DNA of 64,000 bases from G963666895 sp963666895 (GTDB taxonomy: Bacteria; Desulfobacterota; Desulfovibrionia; Desulfovibrionales; Desulfovibrionaceae). The notes under the pieces were generated by a model. That model was not told the DNA's origin. It was given only the letters and a program-made list of their open reading frames with translations, and did not search any database. Below, in pieces: positions 35,341-44,188 of the stretch (positions within the stretch are counted from its first letter, which is position 1; every line of letters begins with the position of its first letter). The translations under genes and the position numbers were made by a program. Location: NCBI GenBank assembly GCA_963666895.2, contig CAXXNS010000005.1, forward strand, positions 1 through 64,000. Reading direction: 5' to 3'.

Positions 35341-35364
35341 TGCTGTCTCCGAGGGGGTGATGTG

Positions 35365-35402
35365 GGGCCGGGGCCGTCCTGTCTGGGGGACGGCCCCGGC
35401 CC
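35365..35402 (-). terminator. Long GC hairpin between tupA and mobB
   Basis: GGGCCGGGGCCGTCC and GGACGGCCCCGGCCC form a 15-bp perfect stem with an 8-nt loop, 13 nt after the tupA stop. There is no U-tract on the minus strand, so it may protect the tupA mRNA end or attenuate read-through into mobB-moeA. Confidence 0.55.
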
Positions 35403-35415
35403 GATGGAGACTAGC

Positions 35416-36237
35416 CTATTTGGCGTTGGGGGTGAAGAGCTGCTTGCCCAGCAGCTTGTATTCCCCGATCATGGTCTGGGTCTTGTCCGAGGCCATCCAC
35501 TGGATGAACTGAATGGCCAGGTCGTACTTGGCGTTGGGGCACTTCTCGGGATTGACCGCCAGCCCGCTGTACTGGTTGAACAGGACCTCGTCGCCCTCCA
35601 CAAGGATCACCAGGGGCGGCTGGCCGCCGCTCTTGTCCTCGTAGGTGATGTAGGTGCCGCGGTCGGTCATGGTGTAGCCGTTCATCTCGGCGGCCATGGT
35701 GATGGTGGCCAGCATGCCCTGGCCGGACTGCACGTACCAGGCTTCCTGCTCGGGAACCGGCAGGTTCGAGGCCGCCCACAAGGACAGCTCCTTCTTGTGG
35801 GTGCCCGAGTTGTCGCCGCGGCTGACGAACACGGCCTTGTTCTGGCCGATGGCGGTCAGGGCGTCCACCACGTTCATGCCCTTGATTCCGGCCGGGTCCG
35901 CCGCCGGGCCGATGATCACGAAGTCGTTGTACATCAGCTCGGTGCGGTCCACGCCGTAACCTTCCTCCACGTACTTTTTCTCGCTGGCCGGGGCATGCAC
36001 CAGGAGCACGTCGCAGTTGCAGTCCTTGCCGAACTGCAGGGCCTTGCCCGTGCCCATGGCCGACCATTTCAGGGTGATGCCGGTGTCGGCCTCGAATGCC
36101 GGGGCCAGGTAGTCCAGCAGCCCGGTGTTGTCCGTGCTGGTGGTGGTGGCCATCATCAGTTCCTCGGCCTGGACCGGGGCGGACAGGGTCAGACCCAGCA
36201 GGAAGAGCAGGGCGAAGAGACAGGACAGTCGTTTCAT
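35416..36237 (-). CDS. tupA: Tungstate ABC transporter substrate-binding protein TupA
   Basis: 273 aa from the ATG at 36237 (GGAGGAAAACC upstream). Signal peptide to about residue 24 (APVQA). The mature start has TTTSTDNTG (residues 31-39), the TupA anion-binding signature that distinguishes it from ModA, followed by VHAPASEKKYVEEGYG and FVSRGDNSGTHKKE. It captures tungstate with very high affinity in the periplasm. Gene order on the strand is tupB-tupC-tupA. In sulfate reducers tungsten is needed for formate dehydrogenases and similar enzymes. Confidence 0.95.
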   Translation of the reverse strand: MKRLSCLFALLFLLGLTLSAPVQAEELMMATTTSTDNTGLLDYLAPAFEADTGITLKWSAMGTGKALQFGKDCNCDVLLVHAPASEKKYVEEGYGVDRTELMYNDFVIIGPAADPAGIKGMNVVDALTAIGQNKAVFVSRGDNSGTHKKELSLWAASNLPVPEQEAWYVQSGQGMLATITMAAEMNGYTMTDRGTYITYEDKSGGQPPLVILVEGDEVLFNQYSGLAVNPEKCPNAKYDLAIQFIQWMASDKTQTMIGEYKLLGKQLFTPNAK

Positions 36238-36284
36238 GGTTTTCCTCCAAGGGTTGGTGTTATGCCTTTGCATGCTTTCATTGA

Positions 36285-37295
36285 TTATTCCCAGCGCATT
36301 TCCGTGGTCCGCACGGCCACCGCGGTCTTGCACCCGGGTTGGATGGACGGGGCGTCGGCCGGAACCAGGCACCAGAGCGACAGCCCCGGGGCCGAGAATC
36401 GCAAGTGCCGAACCCGGCCTGGGATGAGAACGCTGCGGTCCAGGCAGAGCAGCAGCCGGGCCTCGCCGGGCGCCGGGGCCTCGCCGTCCGCCAGCGGCCG
36501 TACGGCCGTGGCCGGTAGCAGGACGCCCGATCCGGCATCGAGAGGAGGCTTTTCCGGCCCGGGCAGGATCTGGCCGTCGTTCAGGCGCATGGCCACGGTT
36601 CCGTTTTCCGGCGTCCAGGGGCCGTGCAGCACGTTGATGCGGCCGAAGCCCACGGCCCGGCCCTGGTGCAGGGTCAGGACCGAGTCCGAGACCTCTTCCA
36701 GCCAGTCGCGGTCGTGGCTGACGATGCACACGGCCGTGCCGTGCTCGTGGCGCGCGGCCAGGGCGGCCTCCAGGATGGCCAAACGGCTTTCCTCGTCCAG
36801 GCTGGCCGTGGGTTCGTCCAGGAGCAGGGCCCGGGGCTCGAGGAGCAGCCGCGCGGCCAGGGCCACCCGCTGGGCCTCGCCGCCCGAGAGCTCGCCGCTC
36901 TTCCGGGACAGGAATTCCGGCTTCAGGCCCACCCGGGCCAGGGCCTTGGCGGCCCGGCCGGAAAGATACTTGGTGTCGCCGCGCACCTTGAGCCCGTAGA
37001 CCAGGTTGTCGAACACCGTGCGGGTCAGCAGGAAGGGGGACTGCTGGAGCATGGTCACCTGCCGCCTGGCCCTGGTCAGGTCGCGGTCCAGGGGCTTCCC
37101 CCGGAACAGGACCCGGCCCCGCGCCGGACGCTCCAGCAGAGCCATGATCTTGAGCAGGGTGGACTTGCCCGCGCCGTTGGGCCCGGCCACTCCCAGGATG
37201 GCCCCCGGCTCCAGGCGCAGGCTCTCCACGCGCAGGGCCTCGCGCTGCCCGTAGCGCTGGACCACGTCTTGGAGTTCGAGCAGGGCGGTTTCCAT
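36285..37295 (-). CDS. tupC: Tungstate ABC transporter ATP-binding protein TupC
   Basis: 336 aa from the ATG at 37295, which overlaps the tupB stop by 1 nt (TGATG). ABC ATPase: Walker A GPNGAGKST, signature LSGGEAQRVALAARLL, Walker B ALLLDEPTASLDEES, switch His in VSHDRDW. Residues ~225-336 form an extra C-terminal domain of the TOBE/Mop kind that may bind oxyanion and inhibit transport. It energises tungstate import with TupA and TupB. Confidence 0.93.
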   Translation of the reverse strand: METALLELQDVVQRYGQREALRVESLRLEPGAILGVAGPNGAGKSTLLKIMALLERPARGRVLFRGKPLDRDLTRARRQVTMLQQSPFLLTRTVFDNLVYGLKVRGDTKYLSGRAAKALARVGLKPEFLSRKSGELSGGEAQRVALAARLLLEPRALLLDEPTASLDEESRLAILEAALAARHEHGTAVCIVSHDRDWLEEVSDSVLTLHQGRAVGFGRINVLHGPWTPENGTVAMRLNDGQILPGPEKPPLDAGSGVLLPATAVRPLADGEAPAPGEARLLLCLDRSVLIPGRVRHLRFSAPGLSLWCLVPADAPSIQPGCKTAVAVRTTEMRWE

Positions 37296-37984
37296 CAATA
37301 CCTCCGCTTGAGCATGCGCAGGAGCACGTTGACGCCCAGGGCCACGATCATGAGCATGATCCCCAGGGCGATGCCCCGGGCGAACTCGCCCTTGTTCGTC
37401 TCCAGGGCGATGGCCGTGGTCATGGTCCGGGTGTGCCACTTGATGTTGCCGCCGATCATCATGGAGATGCCCACCTCGGACACCACCCGGCCGTAGGACG
37501 CGGCCGCGGCCACCAGCAGGGTTCCTCCGGCCTCGCGCATGGTGGTCAGGGCCACCTGCCTGCGGTCGGCCCCCAGGGTGCGCAGGGTTGGGCCCAACCG
37601 CTGGTCCAGCCCGGCCACGCCCGAGGCGGTGAAGGCGATGACGATGGGCAGGGCCAGCACGGTCTGGGCCGCGGCCATGCCCGGAATGGAGTAGAGCAGG
37701 CCCAGGGGCCCCAGCGGACCTTTGGCCGTGAAGAAGGCGTAGGCGATGAGGCCGATGACCACGGTGGGCAGGGAGAGCAGGGTGTCCGTGGCCGCGCGCA
37801 GGGCGCGTTGGCCCGGAAAGGAGAAGTGCCCCAGGCAGAAGCCCAGGGGCGCGCCGATGACCATGGAGGCGGCCATGGAAAAGGTGGACACCCGGACCGT
37901 GACCCAGACCGCGGAATAGGTGGCCGGATCAAACCCGCCCAGGAGTCGGAACGCCTCGTTTACGCCTTCGGCCAGAAAACCCAT
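37295..37984 (-). CDS. tupB: Tungstate ABC transporter permease TupB
   Basis: 229 aa from the ATG at 37984 (GGAGGTG upstream). Five to six membrane helices of the CysTW/ModB class; the EAA-type loop is TLRTLGADRRQVALTTMREA. First gene of tupBCA. argB ends 63 nt upstream on the same strand; the intervening DNA probably holds the tup promoter but no clear box was recognised. Confidence 0.92.
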   Translation of the reverse strand: MGFLAEGVNEAFRLLGGFDPATYSAVWVTVRVSTFSMAASMVIGAPLGFCLGHFSFPGQRALRAATDTLLSLPTVVIGLIAYAFFTAKGPLGPLGLLYSIPGMAAAQTVLALPIVIAFTASGVAGLDQRLGPTLRTLGADRRQVALTTMREAGGTLLVAAAASYGRVVSEVGISMMIGGNIKWHTRTMTTAIALETNKGEFARGIALGIMLMIVALGVNVLLRMLKRRY

Positions 37985-38047
37985 ACACACCTCCGAGCCT
38001 ATCAAGATGCCGTGTCGGAGGCGTTGTGTCAATATGGGCAGAGCAAA

Positions 38048-38962
38048 TCAGTCGTGTACTATTTGCGTTCCGATGCCTGTGTCGGTGAAAAGTTCCAGGA
38101 GCACGCAGTTCTCCACCCGGCCGTCGATGATGTGGGCCTTTTCCACCCCGCCGAGCATGGCCTCCAGGCAGCATTGCAGCTTGGGGATCATGCCGCCCTG
38201 GGCCAGGCCGGACTGGATGGCCTCGAAGGCCTCCTTGCGGGTCATGGAGGAGACCAGTTCGCCCTCGGCGTCCAGGAAGCCGGGCACGTCGGTCAGCAGG
38301 TGCAGTCTCTTGGCGCCCATGGCCGCGGCCACGGCTCCGGCCACGGCGTCGGCGTTGATGTTGTAGGTCTCGCCCGCGTCGTCCACGCCCACCGGGGCGA
38401 TGACCGGGATGAAGCCTTCCTTTTCCAGGGAGCGGAGAATCTGGGTGTTGATCTTGGTCACCTGGCCCACCTTGCCCAGGTCGATGAGCTCGGGCGGGGC
38501 GTCCTTGCGCTCTACGGACAGCTCCATCTTCTCGGCCTTGATGAGCATGCCGTCCTTGCCGGACAGACCCACGGCCTGGCCGCCCATCTGGTTGATGACC
38601 CCGACGATGTCCTTGTTCACCTTGCCCACCAGGACCATCTCCACCACGTCCATGGTGGCCTTGTCCGTGACCCGATGGCCCTCCCTGAACTCGCTCGGGA
38701 TGTGCAGGGCCTGGAGCATTTCGCCGATCTGGGGCCCGCCGCCATGCACGATGACCGGGTTGATGCCCACGTACTTGAGCAGGATGACGTTGAGGGCGAA
38801 GGCCCTTTTCAGGTCCTCGTCCACCATGGCGTGGCCGCCGTACTTGACCACCACGGTGCGGTGGTAGAATTCGCGGATGTAGGGCAGGGTCTCGATGATC
38901 ATCCGGGCCTGAAGCTGGTTGCGCTTCATGTCCCGGGTGAGCCTGGGATCTCTTTTCTCCAT
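38048..38962 (-). CDS. argB: Acetylglutamate kinase ArgB
   Basis: 304 aa from the ATG at 38962 (GGAGGG upstream). Amino acid kinase fold: VVVKYGGHAM, VIVHGGGPQIGEML, the arginine-pathway signature EFREGHRVTDKATMDVVEMVL, YNINADAVAGAVAAAM and LTDVPGFLD. The N-terminal extension with LPYIREFY is typical of arginine-inhibited, hexameric enzymes. Second step of arginine synthesis from glutamate. Fits the presence of an ArgP/ArgO pair elsewhere in the window. Confidence 0.95.
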   Translation of the reverse strand: MEKRDPRLTRDMKRNQLQARMIIETLPYIREFYHRTVVVKYGGHAMVDEDLKRAFALNVILLKYVGINPVIVHGGGPQIGEMLQALHIPSEFREGHRVTDKATMDVVEMVLVGKVNKDIVGVINQMGGQAVGLSGKDGMLIKAEKMELSVERKDAPPELIDLGKVGQVTKINTQILRSLEKEGFIPVIAPVGVDDAGETYNINADAVAGAVAAAMGAKRLHLLTDVPGFLDAEGELVSSMTRKEAFEAIQSGLAQGGMIPKLQCCLEAMLGGVEKAHIIDGRVENCVLLELFTDTGIGTQIVHD

Positions 38963-39020
38963 GATTCCCTCCGGTATGGCCGGAATCATTCCCCAGCCCG
39001 GCGGCCCTGTCAATGGGGCG

Positions 39021-39485
39021 TCAGAAGTTCTCGACCACCACGCCCTTGCCGGTCAGGCCGTGTTCCTCGGCCATGCGCTGGTAGTCCCGCACGGCCTGGT
39101 CCATGTGCGCGGCCATGCGTTTGTCCAGGTCCTTGAGAGCGGCGGTGTGGTTGCGAGAGACGATGAGGTTGCCGTCGGGCGTGCGCAGGTTGAAGGCGTA
39201 GCCCACGCGCTGGTTTTCGCCCGAGGCGGTCTGGTTGGGCAGGTCGTCGACAAGAATCTCGGCCGAGGCGACCTGCTGGCCGCGGGATTGCAGGGTCTTT
39301 TTCACTCGGGGCAGGGCGTCCAGGTCCAGGCCGGCATCGCGGGCAAGCCGGTCCGGGCAGTCGAGCTGGATGTCCACCACCGAGGCGTCGGACACCTGGA
39401 GGGCGAAATCACCGGACAGGGCATAGGCTCCCAGGGTTGCGGCCAGGGCGACCAGTGCGAGGAATGTCCAGTGAAATGATTTCAT
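39021..39485 (-). CDS. Exported protein of unknown function
   Basis: 154 aa from the ATG at 39485. A single N-terminal hydrophobic helix (TFLALVALAATLGAYALSG) acts as signal peptide or anchor. The remainder is hydrophilic, with two cysteine-poor alpha/beta regions (LDLDALPRVKKTLQSRG, YAFNLRTPDGNLIVSRN). No known motif recognised. Upstream of argB on the same strand with a 58-nt gap. Confidence 0.55.
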   Translation of the reverse strand: MKSFHWTFLALVALAATLGAYALSGDFALQVSDASVVDIQLDCPDRLARDAGLDLDALPRVKKTLQSRGQQVASAEILVDDLPNQTASGENQRVGYAFNLRTPDGNLIVSRNHTAALKDLDKRMAAHMDQAVRDYQRMAEEHGLTGKGVVVENF

Positions 39486-39637
39486 GTCGATTTCCGAGGA
39501 TTGGGGGGTCCATACACGAAATCGGGCCGCTATTACAATAGGGAAAAACCTGGAATCCGGTGTTCCAAATTGGGGAGCGGGCCATTGATTTTTCCGAAGG
39601 TATGAGGAAGTATGGCAAATGGAGGACACGACACGCC

Positions 39638-40582
39638 ATGAGCGGGCCCGAGGAAAAAAAAGTCAAGGCCGCCCCGGATCTTGAGGAGTATTGCGTTCCC
39701 GGAGAGGGCGACAGGTTCCACTGCGCCTGCTCCAAGGGCATCGTCACCAAGACCGGCACCGGCGCCACCACCCGGCGCCACCTCAAGAAGCGCTTTTTCT
39801 ACCTGTGCCAGGTGGACGAGGAGAAGTTCGACATGTGGGCGGTGAACGCCCAGCACGTGCCCACGGGCAAGAAGGAAACCATCACCCTGGAGATGCTGGT
39901 CACCGACTATCAGCCCGAAGTGGCCCATTACGTGTCCAAGATCGCGCCGGCCATGCGCAAGCTCCAGAAGCACATCGCCCGGGGCGACAAGAACCGCAAG
40001 AACAGCAAGCCCTATTCCGCGGAGATGGAGTACAAGGGCGCCCTGGCCATGGACCAGAAGAACGTCCGGGCCACCTTCGGCCTGGGCCTGACCTACCTGG
40101 AGCACGGGGAGCGCGAAAAGGGCGAGTCCGTGTTCCACAGCCTGGTGGAGTTGGACGGGGCGTTCGACGAGGAATACAAGCACCTGTTCAACGAACTGGG
40201 CATCCAGCTCAGGAAGAACAGCCTGTTCGGCGAGGCCGTGGATTACTACAGCCGCGCCCTGAATTTGTCTCCCAACGACGAGAACCTCCATTTCAACCTG
40301 GCCCGCAGCCATTTTGAAAAGGAGGAGTGGCTGCCTTGTCTGGGCCAGCTTTGCCAGACCCTGGAGATCAATCCAAAGCACTCCGAGGGGTTGAGCTTCT
40401 GCCGCCATCTGCTCAGGCAGCTCAAGGACGATGGTTCCGGGATGCGCCAGACCCTGGGCGACCCGAGCGACGAGGTGACGGCTCTGCTGACCCGGGCCCT
40501 GGAAACGGACAAGAAGGCCCTGACCACCCATCTTTCCAGCCTTCGTAAGGCAATAAAGAAGTGGCAAAAAACCTTGGGATGA
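39638..40582 (+). CDS. TPR-repeat protein
   Basis: 314 aa from the ATG at 39638; GGAGG lies 12 nt upstream, a little far. Residues ~30-110 form a conserved N-terminal segment (FHCACSKGIVTKTGTGATT, FFYLCQVDEEKF). Residues ~125-260 hold TPR-like helical repeats (EYKGALAMDQKNVRATFGLG, LGIQLRKNSLFGEAVDYYSR, NLHFNLARSHFEKEEW). No signal peptide, so cytoplasmic. Related TPR/response-type proteins are common in Desulfovibrio; role unknown. Its 3' end overlaps the MOT1-type gene by 22 nt. Confidence 0.75.
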   Translation: MSGPEEKKVKAAPDLEEYCVPGEGDRFHCACSKGIVTKTGTGATTRRHLKKRFFYLCQVDEEKFDMWAVNAQHVPTGKKETITLEMLVTDYQPEVAHYVSKIAPAMRKLQKHIARGDKNRKNSKPYSAEMEYKGALAMDQKNVRATFGLGLTYLEHGEREKGESVFHSLVELDGAFDEEYKHLFNELGIQLRKNSLFGEAVDYYSRALNLSPNDENLHFNLARSHFEKEEWLPCLGQLCQTLEINPKHSEGLSFCRHLLRQLKDDGSGMRQTLGDPSDEVTALLTRALETDKKALTTHLSSLRKAIKKWQKTLG

Positions 40583-41787
40583 AGCTGTCCTTCAACCGTA
40601 TGGAGTGGGCGGGCTCCCTGGGCGACCTGGGCACGCTCCTGCCCCTGGCCGTGGCCATGGTCATGGTCAACGGCCTGAACCCGGCCGGGGTCTTCCTGGC
40701 CGTGGCCGGGATGTACATCCTGGGCGGCCTGTATTTCCGGGTGCCCATCGCGGTGCAGCCCATGAAGGTCATCGGGGCCTACGCCGTGGCCTCGGGCATC
40801 CCGGCCGTGACCATCACCGGAGCCGGAATCCTGGTGGGCGCCATCCTCTGCCTGCTGGCCCTGACCGGGCTCATGGACCGTCTGGGCAAGGCCATCCCTC
40901 CGGCCGTGGTGCGCGGGGTGCAGCTTTCCACCGGCATCCTGCTCCTGGCCCGAAGCGTGGAGTTCCTGGTCGGGACCAGCTCGTTCCAGAGGGCGGGCGG
41001 GGGCAGCGAGCCCTTTCTGGCCTTCCAGTCCGTGACCCTGCCCGTGCTCGGCACCCTGCCCCTGAGCCTGGTCCTGGGCCTGCCCCTGGCCGTGATGACC
41101 ATCCTGCTCCTGTCCAACCGCCGCGTTCCGGCCGGGCTGGCCCTGGTCGGCCTGGGGTTGGCCGCGGGCCTGGCCCTGGGCGGCTGGCGCGGCCTGGACG
41201 AGCTTTCCCCGGGCCTGCACCTGCCCGAGTTGCTGCCCTTCGGACTGCCCTCCTGGGACGTTCTGGGCTTCGCCCTGGTCAGCCTGGTCCTGCCCCAACT
41301 GCCCATGACCGTGGGCAACGCCGTGGTGGCCAACCGCGACCTGTCCTACGAGTATTTCGGCGACCAGAGCCGCCGCGTCACGGACCGCGCCCTGTGCTGG
41401 AGCATGGGCTTGGCCAACCTGGCCTCCTTCGTCCTGGGCGGCATGCCCATGTGCCACGGCGCGGGCGGGCTGGCCGCGCACTACCGCTTCGGAGCCCGCA
41501 CGGCCGGGTCCAACTTCATCATCGGCGGATTGTTCCTGGTGCTGGTCCTGGTCTTCGGGTCCGGTATCCTGGCCCTGGTCCGGCTGCTGCCCATGGGCGT
41601 GCTGGGCGTGCTTCTGGCTTTCGCCGGGGCGCAGCTGGCCATCCGGGTGGGCGACCTGGAGGACCGGGGGTCGGTCTTCGTGGCCGTGGCCATGGCCGGA
41701 ATCGCCCTGGCCTCCAACCTGGCCTGGGGCTTTGGGGCCGGACTGCTGCTGAGCTGGGTCATCCGGCGGGGCTGGCTTCGAATCTGA
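40561..41787 (+). CDS. MOT1-family sulfate/molybdate transporter
   Basis: 408 aa, GTG at 40561 (an internal ATG at 40579 is the alternative). Ten to twelve hydrophobic helices. Two signature blocks of the MOT1/SulP-related family: WAGSLGDLGTLLPLAVAM near the N-terminus and VPIAVQPMKVIGAYAVASGI. A second repeat occurs as GLANLASFVLGGMPMCHGAGGLAAHYRFGA. MOT1 proteins carry molybdate with high affinity in plants and algae; bacterial members are mostly untested. With tupBCA it would give the cell two oxyanion uptake routes. Confidence 0.8.
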   Translation: MAKNLGMKLSFNRMEWAGSLGDLGTLLPLAVAMVMVNGLNPAGVFLAVAGMYILGGLYFRVPIAVQPMKVIGAYAVASGIPAVTITGAGILVGAILCLLALTGLMDRLGKAIPPAVVRGVQLSTGILLLARSVEFLVGTSSFQRAGGGSEPFLAFQSVTLPVLGTLPLSLVLGLPLAVMTILLLSNRRVPAGLALVGLGLAAGLALGGWRGLDELSPGLHLPELLPFGLPSWDVLGFALVSLVLPQLPMTVGNAVVANRDLSYEYFGDQSRRVTDRALCWSMGLANLASFVLGGMPMCHGAGGLAAHYRFGARTAGSNFIIGGLFLVLVLVFGSGILALVRLLPMGVLGVLLAFAGAQLAIRVGDLEDRGSVFVAVAMAGIALASNLAWGFGAGLLLSWVIRRGWLRI

Positions 41788-41796
41788 CGGGGATCG

Positions 41797-41943
41797 TTAC
41801 AACGGCAAGGCGCGGTAGACGCTTTTTTCGTACAGGGCGCAGACTTTCAGGGCCCAGGCGGCCCGTATGCCCGCGCAGCGCAGGCGGCAGTACAAGTGCA
41901 GGGGATTGAGGCGGTGTTGAAGCCGGGCGCGCAATGTTTTCAT
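41797..41943 (-). CDS. Small conserved-looking protein
   Basis: 48 aa from the ATG at 41943 with GGAGG about 7 nt upstream. Sequence starts MKTLRARLQHRLNPLHLYC and continues with CRLRCAGIRAAWALKVCALY. Basic and Arg/Leu-rich, with four cysteines. Longer in-frame starts lack support. Short, basic proteins of this style (RLNPLHxYCRLR) are familiar from Desulfovibrio genomes, but I know no function. Confidence 0.55.
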   Translation of the reverse strand: MKTLRARLQHRLNPLHLYCRLRCAGIRAAWALKVCALYEKSVYRALPL

Positions 41944-42008
41944 GGCCGCGACCTCCTTGCCCGTCTTATCGGCCGCAACGGGGTCCCGCCTTATGCCCTC
42001 CAGCCGGT

Positions 42009-43007
42009 TCAGCCGCGCACGGGCCAGGCCAGGAAACGGTCGCCCCGGGTCTTGTGGCCCACACCCACGGCTCCCTTGCCCAGGTACAGGGCCATGGCCC
42101 AGTCGGTCTCGAAGGCCGAGGTGGTGGACGACCAAAACACCGGTCCCGGGTCGCCGTCCATGCCTGCGAATGGATGATTCCGGGGCAGGGCCGGGAAGCA
42201 CTGCGATGCGTCGACGAGTGATTCCAGCTCGTTGATGGTGGGCAGCCGCCAATCGTCCTTGTTCACGGCCTGCAAGGCCCCGGGCCAGTCCACGGGCCCG
42301 GCCGGGGCGGCCGATGGCGCCCAGGTCAGCCCGGTGAGCCGGTCCAGCACGCCGTCCTCTCGGGACTCGAACCGGGGCTCGGGCCAGGCCGTTCCCAAAC
42401 GCAGATCTCCGTCCTGGCCCGTGCCCGTACAGGGAACCTCTTGGCCCTGGTGGTCAAAGCAGGCCGTCTGTCCGGTGCGGGCCAGGGCCGCCTCATCCGC
42501 CGTACCGCTCACGGGCCAGACCAGGCAGGGCTGGTCCTTGCGGCCGTAGAACATGCGGCCTCCGGCCAGATGCACGTACCAGGCGTAGGCCGGGTTCACG
42601 GCCGAGGTGGTGGAGGTCCAGAACCAGTTGGAGCGGACGTTGTCAAAGGGGTGGCCTTGGGGCAGGGCCGGGTTTTTGGTCTGAAAGCCGACCAGGCTGC
42701 GCATCTCCCTGCGGTTGGGCAGCCGCCAGTCCGTGCGGCCCGCCAACTTCTGCTTGTTGAATTTGGCCATCAGGTCCAGGGCTTCGGCCCAGGCCAGGGG
42801 GAATCCGGCCAGGTCCGCGTCCTTGGCCCAGATGAGCCCGGTCAGCCGGTCCAGCACGGCTCCGTCCCGGCCTGCCTTGAAGCGCGGATCGGGCCAGACC
42901 AGGCCGGCGCCCGCGTCCGCGTCCTGCCCCGTGCCCGCGCAATCCAGGGGCTTGCCCTGCGCGTCGTAGCAGAGCCGCTGGCCTGTTCGCAGGACACAGG
43001 TGGTCAT
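42009..43007 (-). CDS. Duplicated DUF1566 (Lcl-like) protein
   Basis: 332 aa, no signal peptide evident. Two tandem homologous halves of about 165 aa. Each has GQxxCxDxxGxxxxCxGTGQD, DRLTGLxWA, DWRLP(N/T)xxEMxSL-type and FWxSTTSA motifs, the DUF1566/FimH-like 'Lcl C-terminal' domain. These domains are related to C-type-lectin or sulfatase-modifying-factor-like folds and are frequent in Desulfobacterota. The start overlaps the MFS stop by 4 nt (43004-43007), so it is coupled to that gene. Function unknown. Confidence 0.75.
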   Translation of the reverse strand: MTTCVLRTGQRLCYDAQGKPLDCAGTGQDADAGAGLVWPDPRFKAGRDGAVLDRLTGLIWAKDADLAGFPLAWAEALDLMAKFNKQKLAGRTDWRLPNRREMRSLVGFQTKNPALPQGHPFDNVRSNWFWTSTTSAVNPAYAWYVHLAGGRMFYGRKDQPCLVWPVSGTADEAALARTGQTACFDHQGQEVPCTGTGQDGDLRLGTAWPEPRFESREDGVLDRLTGLTWAPSAAPAGPVDWPGALQAVNKDDWRLPTINELESLVDASQCFPALPRNHPFAGMDGDPGPVFWSSTTSAFETDWAMALYLGKGAVGVGHKTRGDRFLAWPVRG

Positions 43008-44188
43008 GCGCTCTTTCCCGGGGTCCTCAACACGGCCATGGTCAGGAAGAGCATGGCGATGGCGCAGATCACGCCCAGCAGATACACGCAGTCCAGGCCT
43101 AGGCTCGCGTAGACCAGGCCCATGAGCAGGGGGGCCACGGTCTGGGCCAGCCGCAGCAGGGTGCCGTTGGCGGCCATGACCGCCGCCCGCTGCTCCAGGG
43201 GGGCCTCGCCGGTGAGCAGGGTCAGGATGACCGGCATGTTCAACCCCTGGGCCAGGCCGAAGCAGAGCACCGGCAGGATGCAGGCCCAGCCCGTGGGCAT
43301 GAGCGGGAACAGGAACATGCTCAGGGCGTAGAACACGCAGGCCGCGGCCATGAGGGTGGAGGGGGCGAAGCGTTCCGAGAGCCTGCCCAGCCCGGCCGCG
43401 GCCAGGGCCGTGACCAGGGAGGCCGAGCCGAAGACCATGCCGATGACGATGGGCGGCGATGCGAAGCGTTCGTGCATGAGCACGGGCAGATAGGTGACGA
43501 TGGGACCGTACAGGATGACGAAGGTCAGCAGGGTGCAGGAGAACAGGGCCAGGGCGCGCTTGGCGGTCAGGAGCCTGAGCGCGGTGCGGGCGTACTGGGC
43601 GAAGCCCTCCTTGCCCTGGGGCTCCGGGGTGTGGAGCCGGGACATGCAGACCAGGGCCAGGGGGATGGCCAGCAGGGGCAGGAGAAAGGGCCAGTTCCAG
43701 CCGATGGTGGCCAGCGCGCCGCCCACGGCCGGGAACAGGGCCGTGCCCACGGACAGGACCGAGGCGTTGTAGCCCATGGCCCTTGTCCGCTCCGGGCCGG
43801 GAAACAGGTCGCCGATGAGCACGGCGTAGAGCACGCCCAGAGGCCCGGCCCCGATGCCTTGGACAAATCGCAGGGCCAGCAGCCAGGACAGATTGGGCGC
43901 GAAGAAGCAGGCCGCTCCGGCCAGGGAGAAGCAGAACAGGGCCGGGATGAGCACTTTTTTGCGGCCCAGCCGGTCGGCCAGGATGCCGGTCAGCGGGGCC
44001 ATGAACACCCCGGGCAGGGTGAAGGCGGTGATGACCAGGCCCACGTTGGCCCCGGACAGGGCCAGGCCGGTGATCATGCCCGGCAGGGCCGGGATGATGG
44101 AGGACACGCCCATGATGGCCATGAGCGTGACGCCGAAGACCAGCTGCAGGTTTCGGTCGAGATAGAGCTTGCGCACGCCGGGCCTCAC
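43004..44188 (-). CDS. MFS transporter, drug-efflux type
   Basis: 394 aa, GTG at 44188 overlapping the proB stop (GTGA). Twelve predicted helices. Motif A GILADRLGRKKVLIPAL after helix 2 and the motif-C-like LFPAVGGALATIGWNWPF are hallmarks of DHA-type efflux pumps (EmrD/Bcr-like). Part of the rplU-rpmA-obg-proB transcription run. Substrate unknown. Confidence 0.85.
   Translation of the reverse strand: MRPGVRKLYLDRNLQLVFGVTLMAIMGVSSIIPALPGMITGLALSGANVGLVITAFTLPGVFMAPLTGILADRLGRKKVLIPALFCFSLAGAACFFAPNLSWLLALRFVQGIGAGPLGVLYAVLIGDLFPGPERTRAMGYNASVLSVGTALFPAVGGALATIGWNWPFLLPLLAIPLALVCMSRLHTPEPQGKEGFAQYARTALRLLTAKRALALFSCTLLTFVILYGPIVTYLPVLMHERFASPPIVIGMVFGSASLVTALAAAGLGRLSERFAPSTLMAAACVFYALSMFLFPLMPTGWACILPVLCFGLAQGLNMPVILTLLTGEAPLEQRAAVMAANGTLLRLAQTVAPLLMGLVYASLGLDCVYLLGVICAIAMLFLTMAVLRTPGKSA

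Noticed and set aside
34768..36999. 743-aa open frame on the plus strand
   Set aside because: Antisense to mobB, tupA and tupC, no recognisable domain, spans known gene boundaries.
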